A DNA stretch of 64,000 nt, taken from the NCBI RefSeq assembly GCF_019457515.1, contig NZ_CP080421.1, positions 434,001 through 498,000 of the forward strand, read 5' to 3'. The notes under the pieces were generated by a model. It made no database searches. It saw only the letters and a program-made list of their open reading frames with translations, and was not told the origin of the DNA. The position numbers and the translations under genes were made by a program. Source of the stretch: Shewanella mesophila. Its GTDB lineage: Bacteria; Pseudomonadota; Gammaproteobacteria; Enterobacterales; Shewanellaceae. Below, one piece after another: positions 37,366 through 48,700 of the stretch. Position 1 is the stretch's first letter; every line of letters begins with the position of its first letter.

Positions 37366-37755
37366 TTATAAAGAAAGGAGCTTTTCTATAATGGGAGTAT
37401 TGGCTTCGGGAAAATCATAATCTTTCAATGCCTCTATGTATGCCCATGTAATGGGTTGGCCTTCAAGGCCTTCTGCTTCGCCTGAGAAGTCTTTTACCGA
37501 ATGAATATCCAGAAGTACCTGTTTATCCGGATAATCGTGTGAGATGGTCATTAATGGCATGGTCGATATGACATTAAGATTAACTTCTTCTTTAAGCTCT
37601 CTGATTAAAGCTTCTGAGGTCGTTTCATCGTTTTCAACCTTACCACCGGGAAATTCCCATTTACCGCCTTGATGAAGATTGTCGGGTCTTTTAGCTAACA
37701 AAATTTGGTTAAGGTCGTTGAAGATTACGCCAACGGCAACATGAATTCGCTTCAT
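37366..37755 (-). CDS. mutT: 8-oxo-dGTP diphosphatase MutT (Nudix hydrolase)
   Basis: 129 residues with the full Nudix box GGKVENDETTSEALIRELKEEV (G-x5-E-x7-RE-x2-EE), matching MutT in length (E. coli 129). It hydrolyses oxidised guanine nucleotides to prevent A-C transversions. It ends the minus-strand run pilABCD-coaE-zapD-yacG-mutT, an order recalled from Shewanella and related genomes. The ATG lies 24 bases after the yacG stop. Confidence 0.92.
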   Translation of the reverse strand: MKRIHVAVGVIFNDLNQILLAKRPDNLHQGGKWEFPGGKVENDETTSEALIRELKEEVNLNVISTMPLMTISHDYPDKQVLLDIHSVKDFSGEAEGLEGQPITWAYIEALKDYDFPEANTPIIEKLLSL

Positions 37756-37778
37756 TAATTGTCCTTAGTTATCTTTAA

Positions 37779-37991
37779 TCAATTATCTTTAAAGAAATTT
37801 GCTTCGTCATAACCAAGAGAATCTAATGATTCTGCATCGAATTCAGGTTTAACTGGAATAGCATGTTTTTCAGATGCCCAGTCGCCGAGATCGATAAGTT
37901 TGCAGCGCTCACTGCAAAAGGGTTTGAATCTTGATTCTGCAGACCATTCAACTTCTGTTTGGCAAGTAGGGCAATTGACTACGGTTGGCAT
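37779..37991 (-). CDS. yacG: DNA gyrase inhibitor YacG (zinc-binding)
   Basis: 70 residues from ATG 37991 ([16 protein letters not shown]); the open frame runs on upstream to 38165, but those codons overlap zapD and are not family sequence. Four Cys, CPTC (C7, C10) and FCSERC (about residues 26-31), form the known zinc finger that binds gyrase B in characterised YacG. The tail is acidic. GGA lies 7 nt before this ATG. It sits between zapD and mutT as in many gammaproteobacteria. Confidence 0.92.
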   Translation of the reverse strand: MPTVVNCPTCQTEVEWSAESRFKPFCSERCKLIDLGDWASEKHAIPVKPEFDAESLDSLGYDEANFFKDN

Positions 37992-38037
37992 TAGGTTTCC
38001 ATTAACACGTTTAACTGTGGGGTTAATGGTAATCAGT

Positions 38038-38772
38038 TTAGCCGCAGGTTGCCAACATAAAGTCGATGGTTTTGTCGGAATGTTTTTGCTGGTCAAATAA
38101 TACGAAATGGATAGCGTAGCGATTGCGATTACCACTGATGGTTGGATAACAACCTTGAGATGCATCCAATCTAACTCGAATTAACGACAAGGCTTGGTTG
38201 CTGTTACCTTGATAAAATCCAGCTACTGCGGTTGCTGGATTATAATCTGTGGTTTTTCTTGTGAGTTCAAGCAGCAGTGTTATCGGCGTGAGTAAACAGG
38301 TGAAATGCGTTATCCAAGTTTTATATTGTTGCTGACGAATTTCCCAAGGTTTTGCTAACCAATAATGGAGTTGTGGTAGGTCAAAGTTGCAACAGGCTCC
38401 TGGCATTCCAAAGCGTTGGCGCAACGCCGATAAAAAACGGTCTTGTTTTAACGCTTGTCCAGGACGGCTACAGTCGAGTAAACATTTACGAGCATCTTGT
38501 AGTTGTGCGACATAGGAAATCACTTGCAGTTCGTCTATATGGGGCAGGCTTTTCCAATTTTTGAGGGTGATTAGTTGTTTGTCGATATCTTTGATGATTT
38601 CGCCGCGATAGTCACATCGTTCAGTTAAGTCACAGAGTGAAAAAAGAGGGTAAAAACATCGATGTTGATGATCTTGATCTAGATTGCTCTGCAGTTGATT
38701 GGCGAGATACTCAAGGCGCAAATAGCTGCGAGTCTTCTCATTAAGTGGTTGTTCATAGATCAATTCATTCAT
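38038..38772 (-). CDS. zapD: Cell division protein ZapD
   Basis: 244 residues beginning [23 protein letters not shown] and containing [23 protein letters not shown] and [12 protein letters not shown], which match ZapD (formerly YacF). ZapD binds FtsZ and bundles protofilaments at the division site. It lies 8 bases from coaE and 46 from yacG on the minus strand, consistent with a single transcript. Confidence 0.93.
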   Translation of the reverse strand: MNELIYEQPLNEKTRSYLRLEYLANQLQSNLDQDHQHRCFYPLFSLCDLTERCDYRGEIIKDIDKQLITLKNWKSLPHIDELQVISYVAQLQDARKCLLDCSRPGQALKQDRFLSALRQRFGMPGACCNFDLPQLHYWLAKPWEIRQQQYKTWITHFTCLLTPITLLLELTRKTTDYNPATAVAGFYQGNSNQALSLIRVRLDASQGCYPTISGNRNRYAIHFVLFDQQKHSDKTIDFMLATCG

Positions 38773-38779
38773 GACATTA

Positions 38780-39385
38780 TCAAGTGCGATCTGCTAATTT
38801 TAAGTATTTATTATGCAATAAAGCGACCTTGCTTTTTAATGCTGATACAGTTCCTTGATTGTCGATGACATCATCAGCTTTTGCTAGTTTCTCGGCTCTA
38901 CTGGTCTGACTGGCTATTATATTTTGTACTTGTTCTGCACTGACAGAATCTCTGTCCATGGTCCGTCTCGTTTGTAGCTCTGGCGAAATATCAACCACTA
39001 AGGTGCAATTGACTAACCTATCTAAACCATTCTCAAATAGCAAGGGGACAACTAAAATAGCGTAAGGTGAAGTCGCTTTTTTTAGTTGATCGAGCATCTC
39101 TTCTCGGATCATGGGGTGCAGTAGATCGTTAAGCCACTCTCGTTCGGATGGGGTGCTGAAGATCCGCTCTCTCAATGCCGCGCGATTAAGCTGACCGTTC
39201 TTAAGCAAAATGTTTTGGCCGAAGTGTTCGGCGATACGTGCTAGCCCGAGTGAGTCCTTGGCGACGACCTGTCTACTTACAATATCAGCATCGACGAGTG
39301 TGATACCTAAATCTGCAAAGAGATTGGCGACAGTGGTCTTGCCGCTGCCAATTCCACCTGTAAGACCGACGACAAAGTTAGACAT
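38780..39385 (-). CDS. coaE: Dephospho-CoA kinase CoaE
   Basis: 201 residues with P-loop GLTGGIGSGKTTV (residues 7-19), DADIVSRQVVAKDS (substrate region) and LVVPLLFENGLD, all characteristic of CoaE. It phosphorylates dephospho-CoA at the 3' hydroxyl, the last step of coenzyme A synthesis. The gene sits between pilD and zapD on the minus strand with gaps under 35 bp, so it is part of the pil transcript. Confidence 0.95.
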   Translation of the reverse strand: MSNFVVGLTGGIGSGKTTVANLFADLGITLVDADIVSRQVVAKDSLGLARIAEHFGQNILLKNGQLNRAALRERIFSTPSEREWLNDLLHPMIREEMLDQLKKATSPYAILVVPLLFENGLDRLVNCTLVVDISPELQTRRTMDRDSVSAEQVQNIIASQTSRAEKLAKADDVIDNQGTVSALKSKVALLHNKYLKLADRT

Positions 39386-39415
39386 GGAGATACTCTTGAG
39401 TGATAGGCTTCGGCA

Positions 39416-40327
39416 TTACAGGGTCGACAGATACCAGTTAACTATCTGCTCGCCCCAGATCATCGCTATCCAGCCAGCAAGGGCGATATAGGGGCCAAAG
39501 GGAATTGGATTACCTGAGTTAATTCGCTTATTGATTATCAGTAACACGCCAACCACGGCGCCGACAACAGATGACAGCAGTATGATGAGTGGAAGCAGTT
39601 GCCAGCCAAACCAAGCGCCAAATACCGCCAGTAGCTTAAAGTCACCGTAACCCATACCTTCCTTACCAGTGAGTAGCTTAAAGCCCCAGAAGACGCTCCA
39701 TAAGCTCATGTAGCCAGCGGCAGCGCCAATGATAGCTTCGGTTGGCGAGGTGAAGGTGCTATTAAGGTTTATGAGTAAACCTAGCCAGAGTAGTGGTAGG
39801 GTTATTTGATCCGGCAGCAGCATCTCATCGAGATCTATGCCCGTCAGTGCTATTAGGCCAAAGGTTAACAGTGTCGCAAACACAAACTGCTCGGTTGGGC
39901 CAAAATGGTAGGCTAAATAGGCTACTGCTAAACCTGTTATCGCTTCAATGATGGGGTAGCGTGCTGAGATTGAGGTTTTACAGCTGGCGCATTTTCCGCC
40001 GAGCATTAGCCAGCCTAATACTGGCAGATTATGCCAAGGTTTGATGTTAGTTTTGCATTTGGGGCAGGCAGAGCCCGGCACAACAAGATTATATTTTTCA
40101 GGGTAATCATCAATAGGCTTAACGAGTTTATCGGAAATCCCTTTAATGAGTGGCTGATGATACTCATTAAGGTACTGATTACACTCTTGTTGCCATTCAC
40201 GCTTCATCATGATGGGCAAGCGGTGGATAACAACATTTAAAAAGCTACCAATGGTGGCAGCAAAAATAAAAGCGAGTGCGACAAACAGCAAAGGATACTG
40301 TGCCATTAATTGGATAAATTGGGTCAT
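39416..40327 (-). CDS. pilD: Type IV prepilin peptidase/methyltransferase PilD
   Basis: 303 residues, multi-pass. The cytoplasmic loop carries two Cys pairs (CPKCKTNIKPWH and CASCKTSIS) as in PilD zinc knuckles, and the two catalytic aspartates are visible in GIDLDEMLLPDQ and GYGDFK. It removes the leader from pilins at the G|F junction and N-methylates the new Phe; it may also serve type II secretion. It is placed after pilC and before coaE. Confidence 0.95.
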   Translation of the reverse strand: MTQFIQLMAQYPLLFVALAFIFAATIGSFLNVVIHRLPIMMKREWQQECNQYLNEYHQPLIKGISDKLVKPIDDYPEKYNLVVPGSACPKCKTNIKPWHNLPVLGWLMLGGKCASCKTSISARYPIIEAITGLAVAYLAYHFGPTEQFVFATLLTFGLIALTGIDLDEMLLPDQITLPLLWLGLLINLNSTFTSPTEAIIGAAAGYMSLWSVFWGFKLLTGKEGMGYGDFKLLAVFGAWFGWQLLPLIILLSSVVGAVVGVLLIINKRINSGNPIPFGPYIALAGWIAMIWGEQIVNWYLSTL

Positions 40328-40400
40328 TATTATTTAGTCGATCAACTTTAGTTATTATGGTTAGATTTTAAAATTGCTCAGCTATGAGCTCGCTACGGCC

Positions 40401-41678
40401 TTAGCCTACTACTTTACCTAGTTGGAAGATTGGCAGATACATACCAACAATCAGGCCGCCGACTAAGGTGCCGATCACCACCATCATAATCGGTTCGATG
40501 AGACTCGATAAGCCATCGACGGCATCGTCTACCTGCATCTCATAGATGTTAGCCACTTTGTTGAGCATCTCATCGAGGCCGCCAGATTCTTCCCCAATCA
40601 TCACCATCTGAATCAGCATATCGGGGAAAATTCCGGTTGTTCGCATGGCGACATTCATCTGCATGCCTGACATCACTTCTTGTCTGACCTTTATCAAAGC
40701 GCTTTTGTATACATAATTACCGGACGCGCCAGCGGCGGATTCTAATCCGTCAATCAGGGGTACACCTGCCGCAAAGGTGGTGGCTAAGGTTCTGGCAAAA
40801 CGCGCCATTGCCGCTTTATGGAGGATGGGGCCAATTGCTGGGATTTTTAGTACTAGTTGATCAATCTGATTTCGAAATCCCTGCGATGTTAAATGAGCCC
40901 TTTTGAATGAAAAAAACGCTACGACGATGCCAATAACAAAGAAGTACCATGAGGTTTGTAGCCAACGTGACAACCCGATAATCAACTGGGTAAATGCGGG
41001 TAGCTCTGCGCCAAAACCATTAAAAATTTCTTCAAATTGAGGTACGACAAACAGGAGTAGGAGAGCTGTTACGCCCACAGCAACTATAACAACTGCGGCA
41101 GGATAGAACATGGCCTTTTTAATTTTGGACTTGAGTGCTTCGGCTTTCTCGCGATAGGTAGCGATGCGATCGAATACCGCATCGAGTGAACCAGAGTGTT
41201 CACCTGCCCCTACTAGATCTACATAGAGATCGTCGAAATATTGTCTGTGTGGCTTCAAGGAATCCGATAGTGGAATACCTGATTGTACATCGCTAACAAT
41301 TGTTGCCAACAGTTCACGCATTCTGGGTTTTTCATGACCGCGACCGAGCATCTCCAAGGTGGTGACAATAGGAACGCCCGCCGCCAACATGGTCGCTATT
41401 TGCCGGGTCATCATGGCTATATCCATGGCGGTGATTTTGGGGTTGCTCTTAAACAGGGATTCAGGCTTTTTCCTGACGACTTTGGGATTTACCCCTTGGG
41501 ATTTTAGCTGCGCCTTTACCTCGTTAACAGATGTTCCGCGGAGTTCTCCGGAAGTTTTATTGCCATCGCGGTTGGTGCCTTTCCACTCGAAGGTAACGAC
41601 TTTAGGTTGCGCCTTTGCCGCTTTTTGCTTTTTACTTTTTATTTGAGCTTTACTCTTAGCAAGCGATGCGGTTGCCAT
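40401..41678 (-). CDS. pilC: Type IV pilus inner-membrane platform protein PilC
   Basis: 425 residues with two GspF domains, recognisable from MDIAMMTRQIATMLAAGVPIVTTLEMLGRG and ARFARTLATTFAAGVPLIDGLESAAG, and about three membrane helices ending GGLIVGMYLPIFQLGKVV. The N-terminus is basic and cytoplasmic. PilC is the platform on which the PilB ATPase acts. It lies 60 bp downstream of pilB and 73 bp upstream of pilD. Confidence 0.94.
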   Translation of the reverse strand: MATASLAKSKAQIKSKKQKAAKAQPKVVTFEWKGTNRDGNKTSGELRGTSVNEVKAQLKSQGVNPKVVRKKPESLFKSNPKITAMDIAMMTRQIATMLAAGVPIVTTLEMLGRGHEKPRMRELLATIVSDVQSGIPLSDSLKPHRQYFDDLYVDLVGAGEHSGSLDAVFDRIATYREKAEALKSKIKKAMFYPAAVVIVAVGVTALLLLFVVPQFEEIFNGFGAELPAFTQLIIGLSRWLQTSWYFFVIGIVVAFFSFKRAHLTSQGFRNQIDQLVLKIPAIGPILHKAAMARFARTLATTFAAGVPLIDGLESAAGASGNYVYKSALIKVRQEVMSGMQMNVAMRTTGIFPDMLIQMVMIGEESGGLDEMLNKVANIYEMQVDDAVDGLSSLIEPIMMVVIGTLVGGLIVGMYLPIFQLGKVVG

Positions 41679-41738
41679 GATAAATCCTTATTCTTAGGGT
41701 GCGAGGTACTAGCTGCATTTATCAATTAACATTAACAA

Positions 41739-43448
41739 TTAAAAGCTAGTGACTCGGTTAATTTCGGCGATACTGGTCACCCCTGCTATTACCTTACGAA
41801 GACCTGAATCACGCAAGTCACGCATACCTTGTTGTTTAGCTATGGTAGCGATTTGTAGCGAGTTGCCTCCTTCCATAATAGTACGGGCTATTTCATCTGA
41901 CATCTTCATTACTTCATAAATACCGACACGGCCCTTATATCCACCTGAGCAGAGGTCGCAGCCTACCGGTTTATAGACGGTAAAGCCTTCATCGATTTGT
42001 TCCTGGGTGAAGCCTAAGCGTAGGAGTTCATGCTCGGGCACCTCTTCTGGTGCTCGGCACTCGGTACATAAGCGGCGTGACAGGCGCTGAGCGATAATCA
42101 GATTGACCGAGCTGGCGATGTTATAGCCAGGAACGCCCATATTAATAAGTCGGGTTAAGGTTTCGGCCGCTGAGTTGGTATGTAGGGTTGAAAGCACTAA
42201 ATGGCCGGTTTGGGCTGCCTTAATGGCGATTTCGGCAGTTTCTAAGTCTCGGATCTCACCGACCATGACGACATCTGGGTCTTGACGTAAAAATGAACGC
42301 AAGGCGGAGGCGAAGGTTAAACCTGCCTTTAGATTAATATGAACCTGGTTGACGCCTTCTAAGTTAATCTCTACCGGATCTTCGGCTGTGGAGATATTGC
42401 GCTCTTCTGTGTTAAGAATATTAAGGCCGGTATAGAGTGAAACGGTTTTCCCCGAACCTGTGGGGCCAGTCACTAAGATCATGCCTTGGGGCTTGGCCAG
42501 CATCTCTTCATAGAGTTTACGTTGATCATCTTCATAACCCAGTTTCTCGATGCCGAGCTGCGCCGATGAGGAATCCAAGATACGCATTACGATTTTTTCG
42601 CCCCAGATGGTGGGCAGGGTGCTGACACGAAAATCGATAGATTTGGTGCGAGATAGTTTCATCTTGATCCGGCCATCTTGGGGCACGCGGCGCTCGGCAA
42701 TATCCAGTTTCGACATCACCTTTAAGCGAGCCGAAATTCGACCTGAGAGGTTGACTGGTGGCTCGGAGACTTCATGCAAGATACCATCGATACGAAAACG
42801 AATGCGATAACGTTTCTCATAAGGTTCAAAATGGAGATCCGATGCCCCTTTACGAATGGCATCGGTTAAAATTTTATTGATGTAGATAACAATCGGGGCA
42901 TCGTCACTAGATTCCCCTTGTTGCTCTTCATGGCGCTTATCGGTATCGGTGATCTCGATTCCCGAGAGTGAATCTTCATCGATGCCGTCTAAATCCAGCG
43001 CGGAGATATCCTCTTCGAGCACTTTTTCTAGGGCCTTGGTGAGCTTATCATCTTCAACCAAGATGGCTTCGGCGTGCAGGCCTGCGCTAAATTGAAAGTC
43101 CTCTAAGGCGGCAATATTGGTGGGGTCTGATGTACCGATATAGAGGCGGTTACCGCGCTTAAACAGTGGTAGGCACTTGTGTTTTTCGATGAGTTTTCGA
43201 TTGAGGAAATCTTCGGGAATACTGGCAATATCGAACTCATTGAGATCGAGCAGTGGGGTACCGTACTCTTCATAGCAGAGCTCAGCTATTTCACGAGCTG
43301 AAATGAGTTTTTCTGAAACTATGGTGGAAACAAGGGATTGTTTTGATTGACGAGATTTTGTTATTGCCGATGCAATCTGTTCTTCGCTTAGCAGTTGCTT
43401 GCGAATAAATAGAGTGGATAATCCTAAGTGAAGACCTGTTGTTGGCAT
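41739..43448 (-). CDS. pilB: Type IV pilus assembly ATPase PilB
   Basis: 569 residues: an MshEN-like N-domain ([19 protein letters not shown]...), then the GspE-type ATPase with Walker [14 protein letters not shown] (about residue 330), Asp box, Walker [13 protein letters not shown], His box, and a zinc site CTEC...CDLC near residue 460-500. It powers pilus extension. An MshEN-like N-domain is the part that binds c-di-GMP in relatives, fitting the many c-di-GMP enzymes in this window, though this is inference. Confidence 0.95.
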   Translation of the reverse strand: MPTTGLHLGLSTLFIRKQLLSEEQIASAITKSRQSKQSLVSTIVSEKLISAREIAELCYEEYGTPLLDLNEFDIASIPEDFLNRKLIEKHKCLPLFKRGNRLYIGTSDPTNIAALEDFQFSAGLHAEAILVEDDKLTKALEKVLEEDISALDLDGIDEDSLSGIEITDTDKRHEEQQGESSDDAPIVIYINKILTDAIRKGASDLHFEPYEKRYRIRFRIDGILHEVSEPPVNLSGRISARLKVMSKLDIAERRVPQDGRIKMKLSRTKSIDFRVSTLPTIWGEKIVMRILDSSSAQLGIEKLGYEDDQRKLYEEMLAKPQGMILVTGPTGSGKTVSLYTGLNILNTEERNISTAEDPVEINLEGVNQVHINLKAGLTFASALRSFLRQDPDVVMVGEIRDLETAEIAIKAAQTGHLVLSTLHTNSAAETLTRLINMGVPGYNIASSVNLIIAQRLSRRLCTECRAPEEVPEHELLRLGFTQEQIDEGFTVYKPVGCDLCSGGYKGRVGIYEVMKMSDEIARTIMEGGNSLQIATIAKQQGMRDLRDSGLRKVIAGVTSIAEINRVTSF

Positions 43449-43549
43449 CTGATATGCTTAACCAATCCATTAGTATTTGTTTGACTAATTAAACAGCACC
43501 GCCCTAGCTAGAAGGCGATGCTTATATTATTTTCCGGTTGCAACTTAAT

Positions 43550-44023
43550 CTATGGTGTTACCATCGAAGCAGGAATATTCGCGCCATCTACACACTGCTC
43601 AAGCGTTGCACCGGTTGCACCTGTAGTTACTGTTGCTTTATAAGTGACTACGCCAAGATTGCTTACAGTTGCAGTAACAGTACAAGCACCTTCGTTAAAG
43701 GCAATTGTGCCGCCTACGGCTTCATCCCAACCGCCTGCAGTTGGAGCGGCTGTAGCTGGAGCAATTGTTACTTCAGTGTAGGTTGAGGCATCAGTTACAA
43801 GTGAAGCACAACCCACTCCAGACTGAACACATGCAACAGCTTTTGACGTAATCGAGCTAACTCCTTTCATTGCTGCACCACCATGAGCGGCACCAACATA
43901 ATCGCGATATGCAGGTAGTGCAATTGCAGCGAGAATACCGATAATTGCAACAACGATCATTAATTCAATTAGGGTGAAACCCTTAGCATTACCCATCTTT
44001 TTGTTTAAGTTGAAACCTTTCAT
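43550..44023 (-). CDS. pilA: Type IV major pilin PilA
   Basis: 157 residues with a 15-residue leader ([15 protein letters not shown]) cut before F16, then [28 protein letters not shown], the canonical pilin N-helix with Glu5. The C-terminal half is Thr/Ala/Val-rich with cysteines in CVQSGVGC and in EGACTV/EQCVDG, giving the disulfide-bounded D-region. GGAGA lies before the ATG. It is the first gene of pilABCD; the T/A-rich low-identity C-half is the part that varies between strains. Confidence 0.94.
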   Translation of the reverse strand: MKGFNLNKKMGNAKGFTLIELMIVVAIIGILAAIALPAYRDYVGAAHGGAAMKGVSSITSKAVACVQSGVGCASLVTDASTYTEVTIAPATAAPTAGGWDEAVGGTIAFNEGACTVTATVSNLGVVTYKATVTTGATGATLEQCVDGANIPASMVTP

Positions 44024-44943
44024 TTTCTCTCTCCGTTTGACAGAACGCTGACTCGATTCACCTAACCTATGGCTATTTGCGACTTATTGCAACTCATTAC
44101 AACTGCACTGTTAACACAAACTGTTAATACAATTAGTGCTTAGCATTTGCAATTCTCAATCATTCGCTCTAACCACTTGTAACTTTAGTCTCAATGATAG
44201 TATTAACACTATTTTAGAAATTAACACTATTTTAGCGAAAAAGTTACGCTCCTGCGTGTGGTCGGTTGTTTCATCCTTGGTCAAATCGTTATTGCTATCA
44301 ACTATATTTAGTTACGGTTTAATCATCAGTATGATGTATGTCGTTTCGGCAAACTGCACCATTTAGTTGCTTGTTAGATCGAAGTTACCCTTGTAATTTG
44401 GCTTATTTGGTATTGCGTATTATGTTTGCATGTTATACCAGTTTTTAACGCTAGTTGATGAACTTCATCATTGTGTGCCGTATTAACTTGTTGATAACAA
44501 TGCAGTGATAAAATTCAGCACTAGAGCTTTAAACCTAATTCCCGACCACTTCAATTTCACAATTTGGTCTACCTTCATGGTGAGCTGGCCGAAAGGGCCA
44601 TCTCGCCTACTGTCAAAGTTAGTACAAAGTTAACTAAAATGAAACCACAAATTGCACCAAAGTATTAATTTGATGGTGAATTTGTCTAACGAAGCACTAT
44701 TGTTGTTAAAAAAGTTATAGCATCTTTTTGGCGCTGATTGAAAAAATGACACTTGGTGGGTTTTAGTCAAAAAAATAGCGTTTCATGATTGTGTGAATAG
44801 TAAACGATAGTGTTTCGCGCTATTAGTTTGTTGCGACTCAGAGCGAGTAAAGGGAGGCGAGGAGCTGGGACGAGGTTAGAGGAAATGGAGGGCGAGGAAA
44901 GTAAGGGCCTAGTTCCTAGAGGCTAGGAACTAGGAACTGCTCG
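44024..44943. other. Long non-coding region between pilA and nadC
   Basis: 920 bp. It must contain the pilA promoter (minus strand). A short ORF at 44136-44366 is not convincing. Visible: a tandem of TTAACACTATTTTAG at 44203-44235, a 29-nt hairpin with a GAAAG loop (44579-44607), and a purine-rich stretch (about 44840-44905) ending in the palindrome at 44908-44934. I did not see a convincing sigma-54 site or a c-di-GMP riboswitch. Confidence 0.5.
44908..44934. repeat. 12-bp palindromic hairpin beside nadC stop
   Basis: CCTAGTTCCTAG/CTAGGAACTAGG around AGG, 10 bases past the nadC stop. It is directly preceded by a purine-rich segment. It could end nadC transcription or be a copy of a short dispersed repeat built on CTAGGAAC. 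Confidence 0.7.
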
Positions 44944-46203
<1,260 letters not shown>

Positions 46204-46758
46204 ATGAAACCATTTAAAGCTGGCTGGATTGATTATGGGAGAAGGTGCGAGTCGCCCCATTTTAATGCACGTCCAGATAATGAAGTGAGCTTACTGGTGA
46301 TCCATAACATTAGTCTGCCAGCGGGCAAATTTGGCGCCCCTTTTATCGATCAACTTTTTCAAGGTTGTTTAGATGTGGAGGCCGACTCTAGTTTTTGTGA
46401 GTTAGAGGGACTGCAAGTTTCGGCGCACTTTCTCATTAGGCGTGATGGTGAGTTGGTTCAATATGTGAGTTGTGATGATAGGGCTTGGCATGCCGGGGTA
46501 TCATGTTATCAGGGGCGCGATGCTTGTAATGACTTTGCCGTGGGGATTGAGTTAGAAGGAACGGATAATATTGCGTATACCGATGCACAATATCGACAAT
46601 TGCAGCAATTAACATTGGCCTTGTTTGATGCGTATCCTATGCTCAATACTGGATCGATTGTGGGTCATTGTGATATTGCTCCGGGAAGGAAAACCGATCC
46701 TGGCGATAGCTTTGATTGGTCAAGGTACAAAATGAGTCTGGTCGGTAAGGGGAATTAA
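46204..46758 (+). CDS. ampD: 1,6-anhydro-N-acetylmuramyl-L-alanine amidase AmpD
   Basis: 184 residues from ATG 46204 (a TTG three codons earlier is less likely). Zinc ligands are visible in LLVIHNISLP and VGHCDIAPGRKTDPG, with RRDGELVQYVSCDDRAWHAG and GIELEGTDN between, matching AmpD. It cleaves anhydromuropeptides in the cytosol during cell-wall recycling and thereby lowers the AmpR inducer. ampE follows with no gap. Confidence 0.95.
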   Translation: MKPFKAGWIDYGRRCESPHFNARPDNEVSLLVIHNISLPAGKFGAPFIDQLFQGCLDVEADSSFCELEGLQVSAHFLIRRDGELVQYVSCDDRAWHAGVSCYQGRDACNDFAVGIELEGTDNIAYTDAQYRQLQQLTLALFDAYPMLNTGSIVGHCDIAPGRKTDPGDSFDWSRYKMSLVGKGN

Positions 46759-47610
46759 ATGGCGCTGTTTTCATTGTTAGTTGCGATTATGATTGAACGT
46801 CTAAAATTATTGCCTCAGGCATGGCAGTTAGAGACGCTCTTGTCGTTTTATGTAAAGGCTTTTTTCGGCAGAAAGCAGTTAGGTAATGACCTTATGATGG
46901 CGATGGCATTGTTGCTGCCAGCGATAAGTGTGCAAGTGCTAGCCTGGTTTGTGAGTGGTATGGTTTGGGGCATAGTTAGCTTAGTGCTTTGGGTTACAGT
47001 CGCTATTTTATGTTTTAGCCATCTTAAGCAGCGTCAGCTATTTAAACAATATATTCAGGCGGCGTGTCGTGGCGATGCGCAAGCTTGTTATCATTTTGCC
47101 GATGCGCTCGACCCCAACATTAGTATCGATGCGGTTTCTGAAGAGGATTTAGGTGCCAAAGTTGGGCAAACGGTCGCTTGGCTCAATTACCGTTTTTATG
47201 GTGCGGTTGCTCTCTATCTTATCTTCTTTGGCCCTGCGGGGGCTGTGCTTTATTGTACTGCACGTTATTTCTCTGATGATGCCAAGGCTAAAGGTGTTGA
47301 ATTGCCTATCGTGGACTCGACATTGACCCTGTTGGATTGGTTACCTAGTCGCCTGATTGCCTTTGGATATGTATTGAGCGGTCATTTTTCTGCGGCGTTC
47401 TCTCAGTGGCGACACTTAGCGATCGATTGGACAACATCGGCCAGAGAGATAGTCACCGAGGTTGCGCTGGCGGCCGAAACAGTAGAAACCTCATCTCCTA
47501 CGCCAATTTGTGTGCAATCGACCATCTCTTTACTACAGTTGAGTAAGCGTAATTTTATCCTATTAGTCACGGGATTGTCTTTGTTAACGATTTTTGGTGT
47601 GGTGGTTTAA
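46759..47610 (+). CDS. ampE: Regulatory membrane protein AmpE
   Basis: 283 residues with about four membrane helices, starting MALFSLLVAIMIERLKLLPQAWQLETLL. The start codon follows the ampD stop directly, the universal ampDE arrangement. WLNYRFYGAVALYLIFFGPAGAVLYC is the best preserved segment. The biochemical role remains unclear; it has been linked with beta-lactamase induction. Identification rests on sequence pattern plus synteny. Confidence 0.88.
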   Translation: MALFSLLVAIMIERLKLLPQAWQLETLLSFYVKAFFGRKQLGNDLMMAMALLLPAISVQVLAWFVSGMVWGIVSLVLWVTVAILCFSHLKQRQLFKQYIQAACRGDAQACYHFADALDPNISIDAVSEEDLGAKVGQTVAWLNYRFYGAVALYLIFFGPAGAVLYCTARYFSDDAKAKGVELPIVDSTLTLLDWLPSRLIAFGYVLSGHFSAAFSQWRHLAIDWTTSAREIVTEVALAAETVETSSPTPICVQSTISLLQLSKRNFILLVTGLSLLTIFGVVV

Positions 47611-47813
47611 ATGTTAACCAGCAGCTAGTCGGTGTTTGCTTTCGCTGCTAAGAGAGTAAGGTCAATATTGGTTGAAGCGGTCATGGACACTTTATTTAGC
47701 GTGACGGCTGTATTTAACCTAATGGTCAGACCCCTTACCAAGAAATATCAGCTATTCTCACAAATCGTGAGTTTACATGATGCAGATCACGAGCTAGACA
47801 TCTGAAATGTGAT

Positions 47814-47856
47814 TTGATAAAGTGCGCTCAGTCAATTAAATTGGTAAGACCAATTT
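47814..47856 (+). promoter_or_regulatory. pdhR promoter with overlapping PdhR operator
   Basis: TTGATA (47814-47819), 17-nt spacer, TAAATT (47837-47842). The perfect palindrome AAATTGGT-AAG-ACCAATTT (47838-47856) contains the PdhR consensus ATTGGTNNNACCAAT and overlaps the -10 element, so PdhR should repress its own operon until pyruvate accumulates. Confidence 0.85.
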
Positions 47857-47877
47857 ACAATAGGAGCTGAGGGCCAT

Positions 47878-48630
47878 ATGGCTTATAGCAAAATCAACCA
47901 GCCAAAAATCTCTGATGTGATTATGGGGCAGTTAGAGCAGATGATCCTTGAAGGTAGTTTGCAACCTGGCCAGAAGTTACCTCCAGAGCGTGAATTGGCA
48001 CTTCAATTTGAAGTCTCTCGACCATCTCTTCGTGAAGCCATTCAAAAGTTAGAAGCAAAAGGCTTATTGCTCCGCCGCCAAGGTGGTGGAACTTATGTTA
48101 AAGAGCAACTTTGGCAGAGCCTTGCCGATCCTATTGTGGAGCTGATGCATAGCGATTCTGAGAGTCAGTATGACTTACTCGAGTTTCGTCACGCCACTGA
48201 AGGCATGATGGCCTATTTTGCTGCGCTTCGGGGTACCGATGCGGATATGGCAAACATCAAACAAAAAATCCAAGCGGTAGAGGCGGCCTCTGACATAGAG
48301 GTTAAATCTGAGGCGATCGTCTGCTTTTATCGCGCGATTGCCGAAGCATCCCACAATGTGGCGATGTTGCACTTGGTATTAAGTTTATCCCCTGTGCTGC
48401 ATAAGAATGTGGCGCAAAACTTGGAATTGCTTAAGCGTAGAGCCGATGCATCCAAGATGGCAAATGATCACCGGCGAGACCTGCTTGCCGCTATCGTACG
48501 CCGTGATCCCGAAGCAGCAAGAGAAGCCTCGAATGAACATTTAAGTTATATCGAGGAAGTGATGTTGTCTGTAAGGGAAGAAGATAGCCGGTTGCAGCGT
48601 AGTCTGCGCCGTTTGAAGAGTGGCGGATAG
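47878..48630 (+). CDS. pdhR: Pyruvate dehydrogenase complex repressor PdhR
   Basis: 250 residues of GntR/FadR type: N-terminal winged helix (QLEQMILEGSLQPGQKLPPERELALQFEVSRPSLREAIQKLEAKGLL) and a C-terminal FCD ligand-binding domain (LLEFRHATEGMMAYFAALR...). PdhR represses aceEF-lpd and releases DNA on binding pyruvate. GAGG lies 6 nt before the ATG. It is the first gene of the pdh operon, directly behind the operator. Confidence 0.95.
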   Translation: MAYSKINQPKISDVIMGQLEQMILEGSLQPGQKLPPERELALQFEVSRPSLREAIQKLEAKGLLLRRQGGGTYVKEQLWQSLADPIVELMHSDSESQYDLLEFRHATEGMMAYFAALRGTDADMANIKQKIQAVEAASDIEVKSEAIVCFYRAIAEASHNVAMLHLVLSLSPVLHKNVAQNLELLKRRADASKMANDHRRDLLAAIVRRDPEAAREASNEHLSYIEEVMLSVREEDSRLQRSLRRLKSGG

Positions 48631-48700
48631 ACAATCGTTCTAATCGTTACTTTTTGTCAATTAATTCATACTATTAATGTATATAGGGAAGGACTGCGAA

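Noticed and set aside
44024..44300. c-di-GMP riboswitch or sigma-54 site upstream of pilA
   Set aside because: No GEMM core and no TGGCAC-N5-TTGCA match strong enough to report.
44136..44366. 76-codon plus-strand ORF upstream of pilA
   Set aside because: Contains tandem repeat codons and Ser/Leu bias, has no convincing SD, and sits in pilA control DNA.
47777..47791. CRP-like TGA-N6-TCA before pdhR
   Set aside because: Only the inner triplets match the consensus; too weak for a feature.
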